Source: Pseudomonas alkylphenolica (lineage in GTDB: Bacteria; Pseudomonadota; Gammaproteobacteria; Pseudomonadales; Pseudomonadaceae). Taken from it: 64,000 nucleotides of DNA. The stretch is taken from positions 62,001-126,000 of the forward strand of contig NZ_JADUCM010000005.1 of assembly GCF_016009175.1 (NCBI RefSeq), in the 5' to 3' direction. The notes below the pieces were generated by a model. It saw only the letters and a list, made by a program, of their open reading frames with translations, was not told the origin of the DNA and made no database searches. The translations under genes and the position numbers were made by a program. How positions within the stretch are numbered: position 1 is the stretch's first letter; each line of letters begins with the position of its first letter. This document shows, in pieces, positions 37,275 to 46,509 of the stretch.

Positions 37275-38762
37275 ATGCTCAGACTCCTGCTCACCCTCCT
37301 CCTGCTATTGCCGCTGGCAACCCAGGCCAGCGAAGGCGAATATTTCATCACGGCCAAGCCCGCCGAACAGGTCAGCCTGCTCGAAGGCTGGGCCGCACAA
37401 CCCGACGCCGCGCGCCTGCCGTTGCTCGACAACCTGCGCCAGGGCCGCATTGCCGAAGGCGACACGCGCAAACTACGTCTTAATAACCGCCTTCGCGGGT
37501 TGCTGGAAAACGCTCTGGCCAGCCATCAACTGCTCAGCGATGTGGCCAAGGTGCGCCTGGCCGCCGCTCAACAGCTGCAGAAAAGTGCGCAACCGGCCCA
37601 GGTCGCGTTTCTCGACCGGCGCTACGCGATCGAAGCTGATGCCGCCGTGCGCGCGGCGCTCGGCCTGGCCCTGGCCAACCTGCAGCTGGCCGCCCCTGAG
37701 TCATCAGTACGTCTGGCAGCGGTGCGCTTGTTAGGCGAAACCGGCGACCCCATGGCGCGTACGCGCCTGGAAACCCTGCTCGAACCGGGCGTCGAAACCG
37801 ATGCCAACGTGCGTACCGCCGCCGAAACCAGCCTGGCGCAGGTCAAACGCAAACTGCTGTTCGGCGAGTTGCTCGGCCAGGCCTTCAGCGGCCTGTCACT
37901 CGGCTCGATCCTGCTGCTGGCAGCCCTCGGCCTGGCGATCACCTTCGGCTTGCTCGGGGTCATCAACATGGCCCACGGCGAGATGCTGATGCTCGGGGCA
38001 TACGCGACCTATGTCGTGCAGGTGCTGATAGCGCGCTATGCGCCAGGCGCCATCGAGTTCTATCCACTCATCGCCCTGCCGGTGGCATTCGCCGTCAGCG
38101 CCGGGGTCGGCATGCTCCTGGAGCGTACGGTGATTCGTCACCTGTACGGGCGCCCGCTGGAAACCCTGCTGGCAACCTGGGGTATCAGCCTGATCCTGAT
38201 CCAGGCGATCCGCCTGCTGTTCGGCGCCCAGAACGTTGAAGTGGCCAACCCGGCCTGGCTCTCTGGCGGCCTGCAGGTGCTGCCCAACCTGGTGCTGCCT
38301 TACAGTCGCCTGGTGATCATTGGCTTTGCCCTGTTTGTGGTGCTGCTGACCTGGCTGCTGTTGAACCGCACACGCCTGGGCCTGAACGTACGGGCGGTCA
38401 CCCAGAATCGCAACATGGCCGCCTGCTGCGGCGTGCCTACCGGGCGAGTGGACATGCTTGCCTTCGGCCTCGGTTCCGGCATCGCCGGGCTCGGTGGCGT
38501 GGCCTTGAGCCAGATTGGCAACGTCGGCCCGGACCTGGGCCAGAGCTACATCATCGACTCCTTCCTGGTGGTGGTGCTTGGCGGCGTCGGCCAGCTCGCC
38601 GGCAGCCTCTGGGCCGCCTTCGGTCTGGGCATTGCCAACAAGTTGCTGGAGCCGCAAATCGGTGCGGTGCTCGGCAAGATCCTCATCCTTGCACTGATCA
38701 TTCTGTTCATACAGAAACGCCCGCAAGGCCTCTTCGCACTCAAGGGACGGGTAATCGACTGA
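37275..38762 (+). CDS. urtB: Urea ABC transporter, permease UrtB
   Basis: The 495-residue protein has a signal peptide (LLLTLLLLLPLATQA), a periplasmic helical N-terminal region of about 200 residues that is typical of UrtB but absent from LivH, and then a LivH-like permease with about eight membrane segments (LGLAITFGLLGVINMAHGEMLMLGAY; FGLGSGIAGLGGVALSQIGNVGP). The start is favoured by AGGA eight bases upstream. The stop overlaps the urtC start (TGATG). Confidence 0.94.
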   Translation: MLRLLLTLLLLLPLATQASEGEYFITAKPAEQVSLLEGWAAQPDAARLPLLDNLRQGRIAEGDTRKLRLNNRLRGLLENALASHQLLSDVAKVRLAAAQQLQKSAQPAQVAFLDRRYAIEADAAVRAALGLALANLQLAAPESSVRLAAVRLLGETGDPMARTRLETLLEPGVETDANVRTAAETSLAQVKRKLLFGELLGQAFSGLSLGSILLLAALGLAITFGLLGVINMAHGEMLMLGAYATYVVQVLIARYAPGAIEFYPLIALPVAFAVSAGVGMLLERTVIRHLYGRPLETLLATWGISLILIQAIRLLFGAQNVEVANPAWLSGGLQVLPNLVLPYSRLVIIGFALFVVLLTWLLLNRTRLGLNVRAVTQNRNMAACCGVPTGRVDMLAFGLGSGIAGLGGVALSQIGNVGPDLGQSYIIDSFLVVVLGGVGQLAGSLWAAFGLGIANKLLEPQIGAVLGKILILALIILFIQKRPQGLFALKGRVID

Positions 38763-39841
38763 TGAACCAGCCACTGCTTGTTACCGCCAGCCAGAAAGCC
38801 GGCCCGCGCTGGACCCTGGCCACCGGCGCGGTCGTCCTGCTGGTGCTGCTGGCCCTGCCGCTGCTGTCGTTGCTGCCTGAAGGCCACAGCCTGCACGTCT
38901 CGGCCTACACCCTGACACTGGTCGGCAAGATCCTCTGCTACGCCATCGTCGCCCTGGCTCTGGACCTGGTCTGGGGCTATGCCGGGCTGCTGTCGCTGGG
39001 CCATGGGCTGTTCTTTGCGCTGGGCGGCTATGCCATGGGCATGTACCTGATGCGTGAAGCCGCCGGTGATGGCCTGCCCGCGTTCATGACCTTCCTGTCG
39101 TGGAGCGAGCTGCCCTGGTACTGGGCCGGCACCCAGCATTTCGCCTGGGCCCTGTGCCTGGTGGTACTGGCGCCGGGCCTGCTGGCCCTGGTGTTCGGCT
39201 TCTTCGCCTTCCGCTCGCGGATCAAGGGCGTGTATTTCTCGATCATGACCCAGGCGCTGACCTTCGCCGGCATGCTGCTGTTCTTTCGCAACGAGACCGG
39301 CTTTGGCGGCAACAACGGCTTCACCAACTTTCGCAGCATCCTCGGTTATGAGATCACCGCGCAAAGCACCCGGGCCGTGCTGTTCCTGCTCACGGTCAGT
39401 TTGCTGGTCGCCAGCCTGTACCTGGGCTGGCGCCTGGCCCGGAGCAAGTTCGGGCGGGTGCTGACTGCGCTGCGCGATGCCGAAAACCGCCTGATGTTCT
39501 GCGGCTACGACCCGCGGGGCTTCAAGCTCTTCGTCTGGGTGCTGAGCGCGGTGCTGTGTGGCCTGGCCGGTGCGCTGTATGTGCCGCAGGTGGGCATCAT
39601 CAACCCCAGCGAAATGTCGCCGACCAACTCGATCGAAGCCGCCGTGTGGGTCGCTTTGGGCGGGCGCGGCACGCTGATCGGCCCGCTGCTGGGCGCCGGC
39701 CTGGTCAACGGCATGAAGAGCTGGTTCACCGTCGCCTTTCCCGAATACTGGCTGTTCTGCCTGGGTGCGCTGTTCATCCTGGTGACCTTGTACCTGCCCA
39801 AGGGCGTGGTCGGACTGCTGAAGAAGAGGGGTGAACAATGA
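38762..39841 (+). CDS. urtC: Urea ABC transporter, permease UrtC
   Basis: UrtC is the LivM-like membrane subunit that pairs with UrtB. It has 359 residues and about nine membrane segments, with the hallmark LVWGYAGLLSLGHGLFFALGGYAMGMYL and the cytoplasmic coupling loop RDAENRLMFCGYDPRGFKLFVWVLSA. Start and stop overlap urtB and urtD, so translation is coupled across the operon. Confidence 0.94.
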   Translation: MNQPLLVTASQKAGPRWTLATGAVVLLVLLALPLLSLLPEGHSLHVSAYTLTLVGKILCYAIVALALDLVWGYAGLLSLGHGLFFALGGYAMGMYLMREAAGDGLPAFMTFLSWSELPWYWAGTQHFAWALCLVVLAPGLLALVFGFFAFRSRIKGVYFSIMTQALTFAGMLLFFRNETGFGGNNGFTNFRSILGYEITAQSTRAVLFLLTVSLLVASLYLGWRLARSKFGRVLTALRDAENRLMFCGYDPRGFKLFVWVLSAVLCGLAGALYVPQVGIINPSEMSPTNSIEAAVWVALGGRGTLIGPLLGAGLVNGMKSWFTVAFPEYWLFCLGALFILVTLYLPKGVVGLLKKRGEQ

Positions 39842-40698
39842 GAGCCATTCCACTGCCACCGGCCCACCCCGAATTCATGCTCGAGCCGATCCTTGGCGCC
39901 GGCAGCGGCCGCGATGCCATCGGCCTCGGCCAGGCCCGCAGCCAGGGCCTGGATGCACGCCACGGCACGGTACTGACTCTGGAGGATATCAGCGTCAGCT
40001 TCGACGGCTTCAAAGCGCTCAACGCCCTGAACCTGTACATCGGTGTCGGCGAGCTGCGTTGCATCATCGGCCCCAACGGCGCCGGCAAAACCACGCTGAT
40101 GGATGTGATCACCGGCAAGACCCGTCCTACCACAGGCAAGGCCTGGTTTGGCGACACCCTGGACCTGACCCGCATGAGCGAGGTGCAGATCGCCCAGGCC
40201 GGTATCGGGCGCAAGTTCCAGAAGCCCACGGTGTTCGAGGCCTTGAGTGTGTTCGAGAACCTGGAGCTTGCGCAAAAGGCCGACAAGTCGGTGCTGGCCA
40301 GCCTGGTTGCACACCTGAGCGGCGAGCAGCGCGACCGCATTGACGAGGTGCTGCAGACCATTCGCCTGAGCGCCTCGGCCCAACGCCCGGCCGGGCTGCT
40401 GTCTCACGGCCAGAAGCAGTTCCTGGAGATCGGCATGCTATTGATGCAAGACCCGCAACTGCTGCTGCTCGATGAGCCGGTGGCGGGTATGACCGATGCT
40501 GAAACCGAGTTCACCGCCGAATTGTTCAAGGGCCTGGCCGGCAAGCATTCGCTGATGGTGGTCGAGCATGACATGGGCTTTGTCGGCAGCATTGCCGACC
40601 ATGTGACGGTATTGCACCAGGGCAGTGTGCTGGCCGAAGGGTCGCTTGAGCAGGTGCAGGCCGACGATCGGGTGATCGAGGTTTACCTCGGGCGATAA
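39838..40698 (+). CDS. urtD: Urea ABC transporter, ATPase UrtD
   Basis: This LivG-like ATPase has 286 residues with a 40-residue N-terminal extension usual for UrtD. Walker A is GPNGAGKTT, the signature region is LLSHGQKQFLEIGMLL (with SHGQK instead of SGGQ), and Walker B is LLLLDEPVAGM. The start overlaps urtC by four bases (ATGA). Confidence 0.93.
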   Translation: MRAIPLPPAHPEFMLEPILGAGSGRDAIGLGQARSQGLDARHGTVLTLEDISVSFDGFKALNALNLYIGVGELRCIIGPNGAGKTTLMDVITGKTRPTTGKAWFGDTLDLTRMSEVQIAQAGIGRKFQKPTVFEALSVFENLELAQKADKSVLASLVAHLSGEQRDRIDEVLQTIRLSASAQRPAGLLSHGQKQFLEIGMLLMQDPQLLLLDEPVAGMTDAETEFTAELFKGLAGKHSLMVVEHDMGFVGSIADHVTVLHQGSVLAEGSLEQVQADDRVIEVYLGR

Positions 40699-40729
40699 GG
40701 CCGGAACAGACAAACGACGGGTATCAGAC

Positions 40730-41428
40730 ATGCTGAAAATCGATGCACTTCATCAGTACTACGGCGGCAGTCACATATTGCGCGGCCTGTCATTCGAGGC
40801 AAAGGTCGGCGAGGTGACCTGCTTGCTGGGCCGCAACGGGGTAGGCAAAACCACCTTGCTGCGCTGTTTGATGGGCCTGTTGTCCACCCGCGAAGGCAGC
40901 GTGCAATGGGAAGGCCAGACCATCACCGGGTTCAAGCCCCACCAGCGGGTGCAGGCGGGAATCGCCTACGTTCCCCAGGGCCGTGAAATCTTCCCACGTC
41001 TGACAGTCGAGGAAAACCTGCTGATGGGCCTGTCACGGTTCAGTGCCAGCCAGGCGAAAAGCGTGCCGCCGTTCATTTACGAACTATTTCCGGTCCTGTT
41101 GCAAATGAAGCACCGCCGTGGCGGCGACCTCTCCGGGGGGCAGCAACAGCAACTGGCCATCGGCCGCGCCCTGGCCAGCCAGCCGCGACTGCTGATCCTC
41201 GATGAGCCTACTGAAGGCATCCAGCCCTCGGTCATCAAGGAAATCGGCTCAGTGATCAGCAAGCTGGCTGCCCGCGGCGACATGGCAATCCTTCTGGTCG
41301 AGCAGTTCTACGACTTTGCCGCCGAACTGGCCGACCAGTACCTGGTGATGTCACGGGGCGAGATTGTTCAGGCCGGGCGCGGCGAAAACATGGAGGCCGA
41401 AGGTGTGCGCGGGCTGGTAACCATTTAA
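40730..41428 (+). CDS. urtE: Urea ABC transporter, ATPase UrtE
   Basis: This LivF-like ATPase of 232 residues is the last urt gene. Walker A is GRNGVGKTT, the signature is LSGGQQQQLAIGRAL, and Walker B is LLILDEPTEGIQPS. It lies 31 bases after urtD. The next gene, an acetyltransferase, starts 36 bases later and may be part of the same transcript. Confidence 0.93.
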   Translation: MLKIDALHQYYGGSHILRGLSFEAKVGEVTCLLGRNGVGKTTLLRCLMGLLSTREGSVQWEGQTITGFKPHQRVQAGIAYVPQGREIFPRLTVEENLLMGLSRFSASQAKSVPPFIYELFPVLLQMKHRRGGDLSGGQQQQLAIGRALASQPRLLILDEPTEGIQPSVIKEIGSVISKLAARGDMAILLVEQFYDFAAELADQYLVMSRGEIVQAGRGENMEAEGVRGLVTI

Positions 41429-41464
41429 TCTGGGCGACAGTTCGTACACCTTCGAGAAAACGTC

Positions 41465-41998
41465 ATGACTTACCTGATTCGTGATGCCGTACCTGCCGAT
41501 CTGCCGGGTATTCGCGACATCTACAACGACGCCGTGCTCAACACCACGGCGATCTGGAACGAGCAACCTGTTGATCTGGCCAACCGCCAGGCCTGGTTCG
41601 ACGCCCGCCAGGCCCAGCGCTACCCGATTCTGGTGGCCGTGGCGACTACGGACCCGGCGCAGGTGCTCGGCTATGCTTCATTCGGCGACTGGCGCCCCTT
41701 CGAAGGCTTTCGCCACACCGTCGAACACTCGGTGTATATCCGCAGCGACCAGCGCGGCAACGGTCTGGGGCCACTGCTGATGCAGGCACTTATCGAGCGT
41801 GCCCGCACCCGTGACAAGCACGTCATGGTTGCCGCCATCGAAAGCGGCAACGCCGCCTCGATCCGCCTGCACGAACGCCTGGGCTTTACCCTCAACGGGC
41901 AAATGCCGCAGGTGGGGGTGAAGTTTGGCCGCTGGCTGGACCTGACTTTCATGCAGTTGATCCTCAACCCAGGCGCGGACCCAAGCGCCAAGGAGTGA
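41465..41998 (+). CDS. GNAT N-acetyltransferase, phosphinothricin/methionine-derivative type
   Basis: The 177-residue enzyme belongs to the PAT/MddA group, which N-acetylates phosphinothricin, methionine sulfoximine or methionine sulfone with acetyl-CoA. Family marks are IRDAVPADLPGIRDIYNDAV at the N-terminus, the acetyl-CoA loop RGNGLGPLLMQALI and the C-terminal GFTLNGQMPQVGVKFGRWLDL. A related gene also lies near the urea genes in P. aeruginosa (PA4866, from memory). Substrate assignment is by family resemblance only. Confidence 0.85.
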   Translation: MTYLIRDAVPADLPGIRDIYNDAVLNTTAIWNEQPVDLANRQAWFDARQAQRYPILVAVATTDPAQVLGYASFGDWRPFEGFRHTVEHSVYIRSDQRGNGLGPLLMQALIERARTRDKHVMVAAIESGNAASIRLHERLGFTLNGQMPQVGVKFGRWLDLTFMQLILNPGADPSAKE

Positions 41999-42004
41999 TG
42001 CCGA

Positions 42005-42526
42005 ATGAATGCTGCGCACCTTCATCGTGTCACCCATGAAAGCCTTGCCCACTTTCGCGACGGCCTGGTGACATTGTTGCTGGATGCGGTTCGCCACGGT
42101 GCATCGGTCGGTTTTCTGGAGGACATCGATGCGCAGCAGGCCAACAGCTACTTCGATGAAGTGAAACAGCGCCTGAGCAGCGGCGAATTGCTGCTGTGGG
42201 TGGTCAGCAAGGATCAGGAAGTGATTGGCAGTGTGCAGTTGGGGCTGTGCCAGAAACCCAATGGTCTGAACCGTGCCGAAGTGCAGAAGCTGTTGGTGCA
42301 CAGCCAGGCGCAGCGCCACGGCCTGGGCCAGCAGTTGATGCAGGTGCTGGAAGCGACAGCCCGGCAGAAGCAGCGCGGCATGCTGTACCTGGACACCGAG
42401 GCCGGGTCCGGGGCCGAGGCGTTTTACCGGGCGCTGGGGTACACCAAGGCCGGTGAGATCCCGCAATATGCCTGCAGCCCCGAAGGCACCTACCGGGCGA
42501 CGGCGCTGTACTACAAGCTTTTGTAA
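42005..42526 (+). CDS. GNAT family N-acetyltransferase
   Basis: This 173-residue protein carries the GNAT acetyl-CoA fold: VQKLLVHSQAQRHGLGQQLMQVLE (motif A with the Q/R-x-x-G-x-G/A loop) and the C-terminal LDTEAGSGAEAFYRALGYTKAGEIPQYA (motif B). It starts six bases after the previous acetyltransferase, so the two are probably co-translated. The substrate is unknown. A REP pair follows and may close the transcript. Confidence 0.85.
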   Translation: MNAAHLHRVTHESLAHFRDGLVTLLLDAVRHGASVGFLEDIDAQQANSYFDEVKQRLSSGELLLWVVSKDQEVIGSVQLGLCQKPNGLNRAEVQKLLVHSQAQRHGLGQQLMQVLEATARQKQRGMLYLDTEAGSGAEAFYRALGYTKAGEIPQYACSPEGTYRATALYYKLL

Positions 42527-42541
42527 GGCCTTAAGGCGCCT

Positions 42542-42594
42542 ATCGCCAGCAAGCCGGCTCCTACGGACCGTGTAGGAGCCGGCTTGCTGGCGAT
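42542..42594. repeat. REP inverted pair between a GNAT gene and cbpM
   Basis: Exact 23-base arms beginning ATCGCCAGCAAGCCGGC and their reverse complement face each other across a 7-base loop. This is another common pseudomonad REP type (AGCAAGCCGGCTCCTAC core). It lies between convergent genes and could act as a shared terminator. Confidence 0.9.
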
Positions 42595-42607
42595 GAATCC
42601 CACGCAA

Positions 42608-42913
42608 TCAACCCTGCAGAAACCGCCCCAGGCGCTGCTTGAGCATGCTGTTCTCGCTGCGCAGTTGCTGAACTTCCTCCAGCAACTCCAGGGCCAGCGC
42701 CACCCCTTCCCACTCCAGTTCAAGTTCGCGCTGCAGCTTCGCCGCGCGCTTGGCCAGCACCGGGGCCTGATCGTCAAACAGCCACTCTTCCGGCGTTCGC
42801 CCGGAAGGTTCGACAATGCCGTGCTCGACGATTTCGATCACGTAGGCAGCCGGCAGATCGGCTTCCTGACAAAGGGTCTGCATGTCCAGTTGAACGACCA
42901 GGGTACTGCTCAT
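42608..42913 (-). CDS. cbpM: Chaperone modulator CbpM
   Basis: CbpM binds the J-domain of CbpA and inhibits it. The 101-residue length matches the family. Typical features are an N-terminal MerR-like part (CQEADLPAAYVIEIVEHGIVEPSG) and a C-terminal long helix rich in Leu, Glu and Arg (LEEVQQLRSENSMLKQRLG), likely a coiled coil. It follows cbpA by two bases, the standard cbpAM pair. Confidence 0.93.
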   Translation of the reverse strand: MSSTLVVQLDMQTLCQEADLPAAYVIEIVEHGIVEPSGRTPEEWLFDDQAPVLAKRAAKLQRELELEWEGVALALELLEEVQQLRSENSMLKQRLGRFLQG

Positions 42914-42915
42914 GC

Positions 42916-43866
42916 TCAGTTACTCCATTGTGTCCTCGGATTGAACGCCGCTTTTTCTGCCAGCTTGCCCCACAGTTCGCGGGTTGCGTCATCGCTCTGG
43001 CTCGGCATCACCACTTTCAGTTGCGCATACAGATCACCGCGCTGGCCCTGCTTGTTGGCCAGCCCCATGCCCTTGACCCGCAGACGCTGCCCGCTCTGGC
43101 TGTCCGGACGAATGGTCAGGTTGATCTTGCCGGTGAGGGTCGGCACCGCCACCTTGGTTCCCAGCGCCGCTTCCCACGGGGCCAGCGGGACGGTAATGAT
43201 CAGGTCATGACCTTCGACATCGAACAGCGGATGCGGTGCCATCCGAATGGTCAGGAACAGGTCGCCATTGGCACCACCGCCAATACCTGCCGCGCCCTGG
43301 CCCTTGAGGCGAATTTTCTCGCCATCGGTAACGCCGGCCGGGATCTTCACGTTCAGGGTCTTGGTGGTGAAGCCGGTACGCTGGCCCGCAGCATTGTGTT
43401 GCGGCACCTGGAAGCTGATCTGCTTCGATTCCGCAGACAGGGTTTCTTCGAGGAAAATCGCCAGTTCCATTTCCACGTCCTGCCCTCGCCGACCGGCGCT
43501 GCGTTGTTGTTGGCCACGGCCAAATGGGCTGCCGTTGCCACCGCGCGAGCCGAAGATCGAGCTGAAAAAGTCGGAGAAGTCGCCACCTTCAAACCCGCCG
43601 GTGTTGCGGCTTTCCCACCCCGGAGGCCCCTGGAACGGCCGACCATGCTGACCGTACTTGCGCAACTCGTCGTATTCAGCGCGCTTTTCGGCGCTGCTGA
43701 GGACATCGTGGGCCTCGTTCACCTCTTTGAATTTTTCCTCGGCGTCACGCTCTTTGCTGACGTCAGGGTGATACTTGCGCGCGAGCTTGCGGTAGGCGGT
43801 CTTGATCGCCTTCTCGTCCGCAGTCGGCTCAACGCCAAGAATCTTGTAATAGTCTTTGAAGTCCAT
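42916..43866 (-). CDS. cbpA: Curved DNA-binding protein CbpA (DnaJ-like co-chaperone)
   Basis: CbpA is a DnaJ homologue that stimulates DnaK and binds curved DNA. The 316-residue protein starts with a J-domain ([12 protein letters not shown]) with the HPD motif at residues 33-35, then a Gly/Phe/Arg-rich linker (about 75-130) and two substrate-binding domains related to the DnaJ C-terminal part, without the zinc finger. An AAGGAAT-type site is seen upstream and a sigma-32 type promoter lies 39 bases before the start. Confidence 0.95.
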   Translation of the reverse strand: MDFKDYYKILGVEPTADEKAIKTAYRKLARKYHPDVSKERDAEEKFKEVNEAHDVLSSAEKRAEYDELRKYGQHGRPFQGPPGWESRNTGGFEGGDFSDFFSSIFGSRGGNGSPFGRGQQQRSAGRRGQDVEMELAIFLEETLSAESKQISFQVPQHNAAGQRTGFTTKTLNVKIPAGVTDGEKIRLKGQGAAGIGGGANGDLFLTIRMAPHPLFDVEGHDLIITVPLAPWEAALGTKVAVPTLTGKINLTIRPDSQSGQRLRVKGMGLANKQGQRGDLYAQLKVVMPSQSDDATRELWGKLAEKAAFNPRTQWSN

Positions 43867-43904
43867 CTAAGGAATCACCATAAAGTTGTTCAATGCTTCT
43901 GAAG

Positions 43905-43930
43905 ATTGGGGTCAAGCATAGCCTTTCAAG
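43905..43930 (-). promoter_or_regulatory. Sigma-32 (heat-shock) type promoter for cbpAM
   Basis: Read on the minus strand, CTTGAAA and CCCCAAT are 12 bases apart, matching the RpoH consensus CTTGAAA...CCCCATNT with one change. It lies 39 bases upstream of the cbpA ATG. Heat-shock control of a DnaJ-like gene is plausible. This is a consensus match only. Confidence 0.7.
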
Positions 43931-44025
43931 GTCGCCTTGGGTTTGCTGTAAAGCAGATAATCGGTCTTGATTCTGCTGGCCACTGGCATAAACTGCGCGG
44001 CCGTTTTTCCCCGGAAGTACATCCC

Positions 44026-45291
44026 ATGAGTGACGCATCCCCGGCCCGTGCCTGTGGCATCGACTTCGGCACCTCCAACTCCACCGTCGGCTGGCATCGC
44101 CCGGGCGTGGAGTCGTTGATCGCCCTGGAGGACGGCAAGATCACCTTGCCGTCGGTCGTGTTCTTCAATATCGAAGAACGCCGCCCGGTCTACGGCCGCC
44201 TGGCCCTGCACGAATACCTCGAAGGGTACGAAGGCCGGCTGATGCGCTCGCTCAAGAGCCTGCTGGGCTCCAAGCTGATCAAGCACGACACCAGCGTGCT
44301 GGGCACCGCCCTGCCGTTCAAGGACCTGCTGGGCATGTTCATCGGCGAGCTCAAGGGCCGCGCCGAAACCAATGCCGGGCGCGCGTTCGATGAAGTGGTG
44401 CTGGGCCGCCCGGTGCATTTTGTCGATGACGACCAGGCCGCCGATCAGGAAGCCCAGGACACCCTGGAAGAAGTCGCGAAGAAAATCGGCTTCAAGGAAG
44501 TCTCCTTCCAGTTCGAACCGATCGCTGCCGCCTTCGACTACGAGTCAAACATCCAGCACGAAGAGCTGGTGCTGATCGTCGACATCGGCGGGGGTACCTC
44601 GGACTTCTCCCTGGTGCGCCTGGCGCCCGAGCGCCACATGCTCGACGACCGCCATGAAGACATCCTCGCCACCGGCGGTGTGCACATTGGCGGAACCGAC
44701 TTCGACAAGCAATTGAGCCTGCAGGGCGTCATGCCGCTGTTCGGTTACGGCAGCCGGATGAAAAGCGGCGCCTTCATGCCGACCAGCCACCACATGAACC
44801 TGGCGACCTGGCACACCATCAACTCGGTGTACTCGCAAAAATCCCAGCTGGCGCTGGGCAGCATGCGCTATGACATCGAAGACACCAACGGCATCGACCG
44901 CCTGTTCAAGCTGATCGAACAGCGTGCCGGTCACTGGCTGGCGATGGAAGTGGAAGAAACCAAGATCGAGCTGACCCACGCCGACAGCCGCCTGGTCGAC
45001 CTCAAGCGCGTCGAGCCGGGGCTCAATGTCGAGCTGAGCCGGGCCCTGTTCGAAGAGTCCATCGACAACCTGCTCGAACGCGTGCGCGGCAGCGTCAGCG
45101 AGCTGCTGGCCAAGGCGGGCGTGGGTGTCGAACAGGTTGATACGGTGTTCTTTACCGGGGGTTCCAGCGGTATCCCGGCCTTGCGCCAGAGTGTCGCGGC
45201 CATGTTGCCCAAGGCGCGTCATGTCGAAGGCAACATTTTCGGCAGCATCGGCAGCGGCCTGGCGATCGAGGCGCGCAAGCGTTACGGCTGA
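44026..45291 (+). CDS. Short Hsp70-family protein (YegD/HscC-like)
   Basis: The 421-residue protein is an actin-like ATPase related to DnaK. It has ACGIDFGTSNSTVGW (phosphate 1), LVLIVDIGGGTSDFSLVRL (phosphate 2) and VFFTGGSSGIPALRQ (adenosine motif). Compared with DnaK (about 640 residues) it lacks the substrate-binding domain and lid, as in E. coli YegD. It is divergent from cbpA, a J-domain co-chaperone, suggesting a stress link. The ATG at 44026 starts the family homology; upstream in-frame sequence does not look like Hsp70. Confidence 0.85.
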   Translation: MSDASPARACGIDFGTSNSTVGWHRPGVESLIALEDGKITLPSVVFFNIEERRPVYGRLALHEYLEGYEGRLMRSLKSLLGSKLIKHDTSVLGTALPFKDLLGMFIGELKGRAETNAGRAFDEVVLGRPVHFVDDDQAADQEAQDTLEEVAKKIGFKEVSFQFEPIAAAFDYESNIQHEELVLIVDIGGGTSDFSLVRLAPERHMLDDRHEDILATGGVHIGGTDFDKQLSLQGVMPLFGYGSRMKSGAFMPTSHHMNLATWHTINSVYSQKSQLALGSMRYDIEDTNGIDRLFKLIEQRAGHWLAMEVEETKIELTHADSRLVDLKRVEPGLNVELSRALFEESIDNLLERVRGSVSELLAKAGVGVEQVDTVFFTGGSSGIPALRQSVAAMLPKARHVEGNIFGSIGSGLAIEARKRYG

Positions 45292-45320
45292 TGGCCAAGG
45301 GGGCGCCTCGCGCCCCTATC

Positions 45321-45380
45321 GCAGGCTTCGCCAGCTCCCACAAGAACACAGCAAATCCTGTGGGAGCTGGCGAAGCCTGT
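45321..45380. repeat. REP inverted pair after the Hsp70-family gene
   Basis: GCAGGCTTCGCCAGCTCCCACA (45321-45342) and TGTGGGAGCTGGCGAAGCCTGT (45359-45380) are inverted with one mismatch at the end and a 16-base loop. This is a third REP type (GGCTTCGCCAGC core). It sits between convergent genes. Confidence 0.88.
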
Positions 45381-45387
45381 GATTGCT

Positions 45388-46395
45388 TCACACCAACTCG
45401 GCCTGACGCAACTCGCTCTTCAAGTAAGCGTAATAAATCGGCCCCGCCACCACCCCCGGCAATCCAAACGCCGCCTCGCACACCAGCATCGCCAGCAGCA
45501 GCTCCCAAGATTTGGCGCTGATCTGCCCACCGACAATCCGCGCGTTGAGGAAGTACTCGACCTTGTGGATAACAATCAGATAGCCCAGCGCCGCCATGGC
45601 CACCCAGATCGACAGCGACAGGCCGACGATGGTGATCAGGGTGTTGGACATCAGGTTGCCGATCACCGGCAGCAGGCCGAGCAGGAAGGTCAGTACGATC
45701 AGCGTCTTGGTCAGCGGCAGGTGCACCCCGAACAGGGGTAACACCACTGCCAGGAAGATCCCGGTGAAGAAGGTGTTGAGCAGCGAAATCTTGATCTGCG
45801 CAAACACGATGTTGCGAAACGCCTGAACCAGCAGCGCCAGGCGGTTGAACAGCGCCGCAGCCAGCGGTTTGCGCCGGGAAATGTCAGGAATGCGCTGCAA
45901 GGCGACAATGGCCCCGAGAATCATGCCGATCAACAGGGTGACAAACATGTGCGCCGCGCCTTTGCCCACCAGTTGCAGCTCGCCCAGGTGCGTCTTCAGC
46001 CATTCACCGATGGCCACCTTGAACTCTGCGGCACTGGCCGGCAGGTAGGCGTCGACAAAGGGTGGCAGTTGCCCACGCGCCTGATCCACCAGCAGCATGA
46101 ACTTGTCCAGCGAGGCACCGGGGTTTTCGGCCTCGTGCAGGAGGAAACTGATGGCGCCGGCAAACAGCAGCGTCAGGGTGCTGACCACCAGGGTGCCAAG
46201 CAATGCCACCGCCAGCCAGCGCGCGCGCTGCCCGGCAATCAGGTGCTGCAGCTTCGGGGTCAGCATGTTGACCAGTTCGAACACCAGGAGGCCCGCCAGC
46301 AGGCTCGGCAACAGCTTGAGCGGCAACGCCAGCAACAGGCCGGCGAAGACAATGATCCAACTGGCCAGCTTGATCTGGCGCGGAGTAAAGGTCAT
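45388..46395 (-). CDS. AI-2E family transporter (PerM-like)
   Basis: The 335-residue membrane protein has about eight hydrophobic segments, starting with KLASWIIVFAGLLLALPLKLLPSLLAGLLVFELV, and a C-terminal pair of segments (FLLGLLPVIGNLMSNTLITIVGLS; FGLPGVVAGPIYYAYLK), as in the AI-2E/PerM family. Some members export small molecules or ions and one (TqsA) exports autoinducer-2; the substrate here is not known. It starts about 115 bases from psiF and could be read with it. Confidence 0.85.
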   Translation of the reverse strand: MTFTPRQIKLASWIIVFAGLLLALPLKLLPSLLAGLLVFELVNMLTPKLQHLIAGQRARWLAVALLGTLVVSTLTLLFAGAISFLLHEAENPGASLDKFMLLVDQARGQLPPFVDAYLPASAAEFKVAIGEWLKTHLGELQLVGKGAAHMFVTLLIGMILGAIVALQRIPDISRRKPLAAALFNRLALLVQAFRNIVFAQIKISLLNTFFTGIFLAVVLPLFGVHLPLTKTLIVLTFLLGLLPVIGNLMSNTLITIVGLSLSIWVAMAALGYLIVIHKVEYFLNARIVGGQISAKSWELLLAMLVCEAAFGLPGVVAGPIYYAYLKSELRQAELV

Positions 46396-46509
46396 ACAAC
46401 CTCAAAGGGGCAACTGCAGGAAAAGGCGCAGTCTGCCAGCCTTCGCCGGGCAGGCATAGGGGCTCGGCCGCTGCATCGACAGCGGCTGCGCCAGGTCAGG
46501 TTCGGCGGG

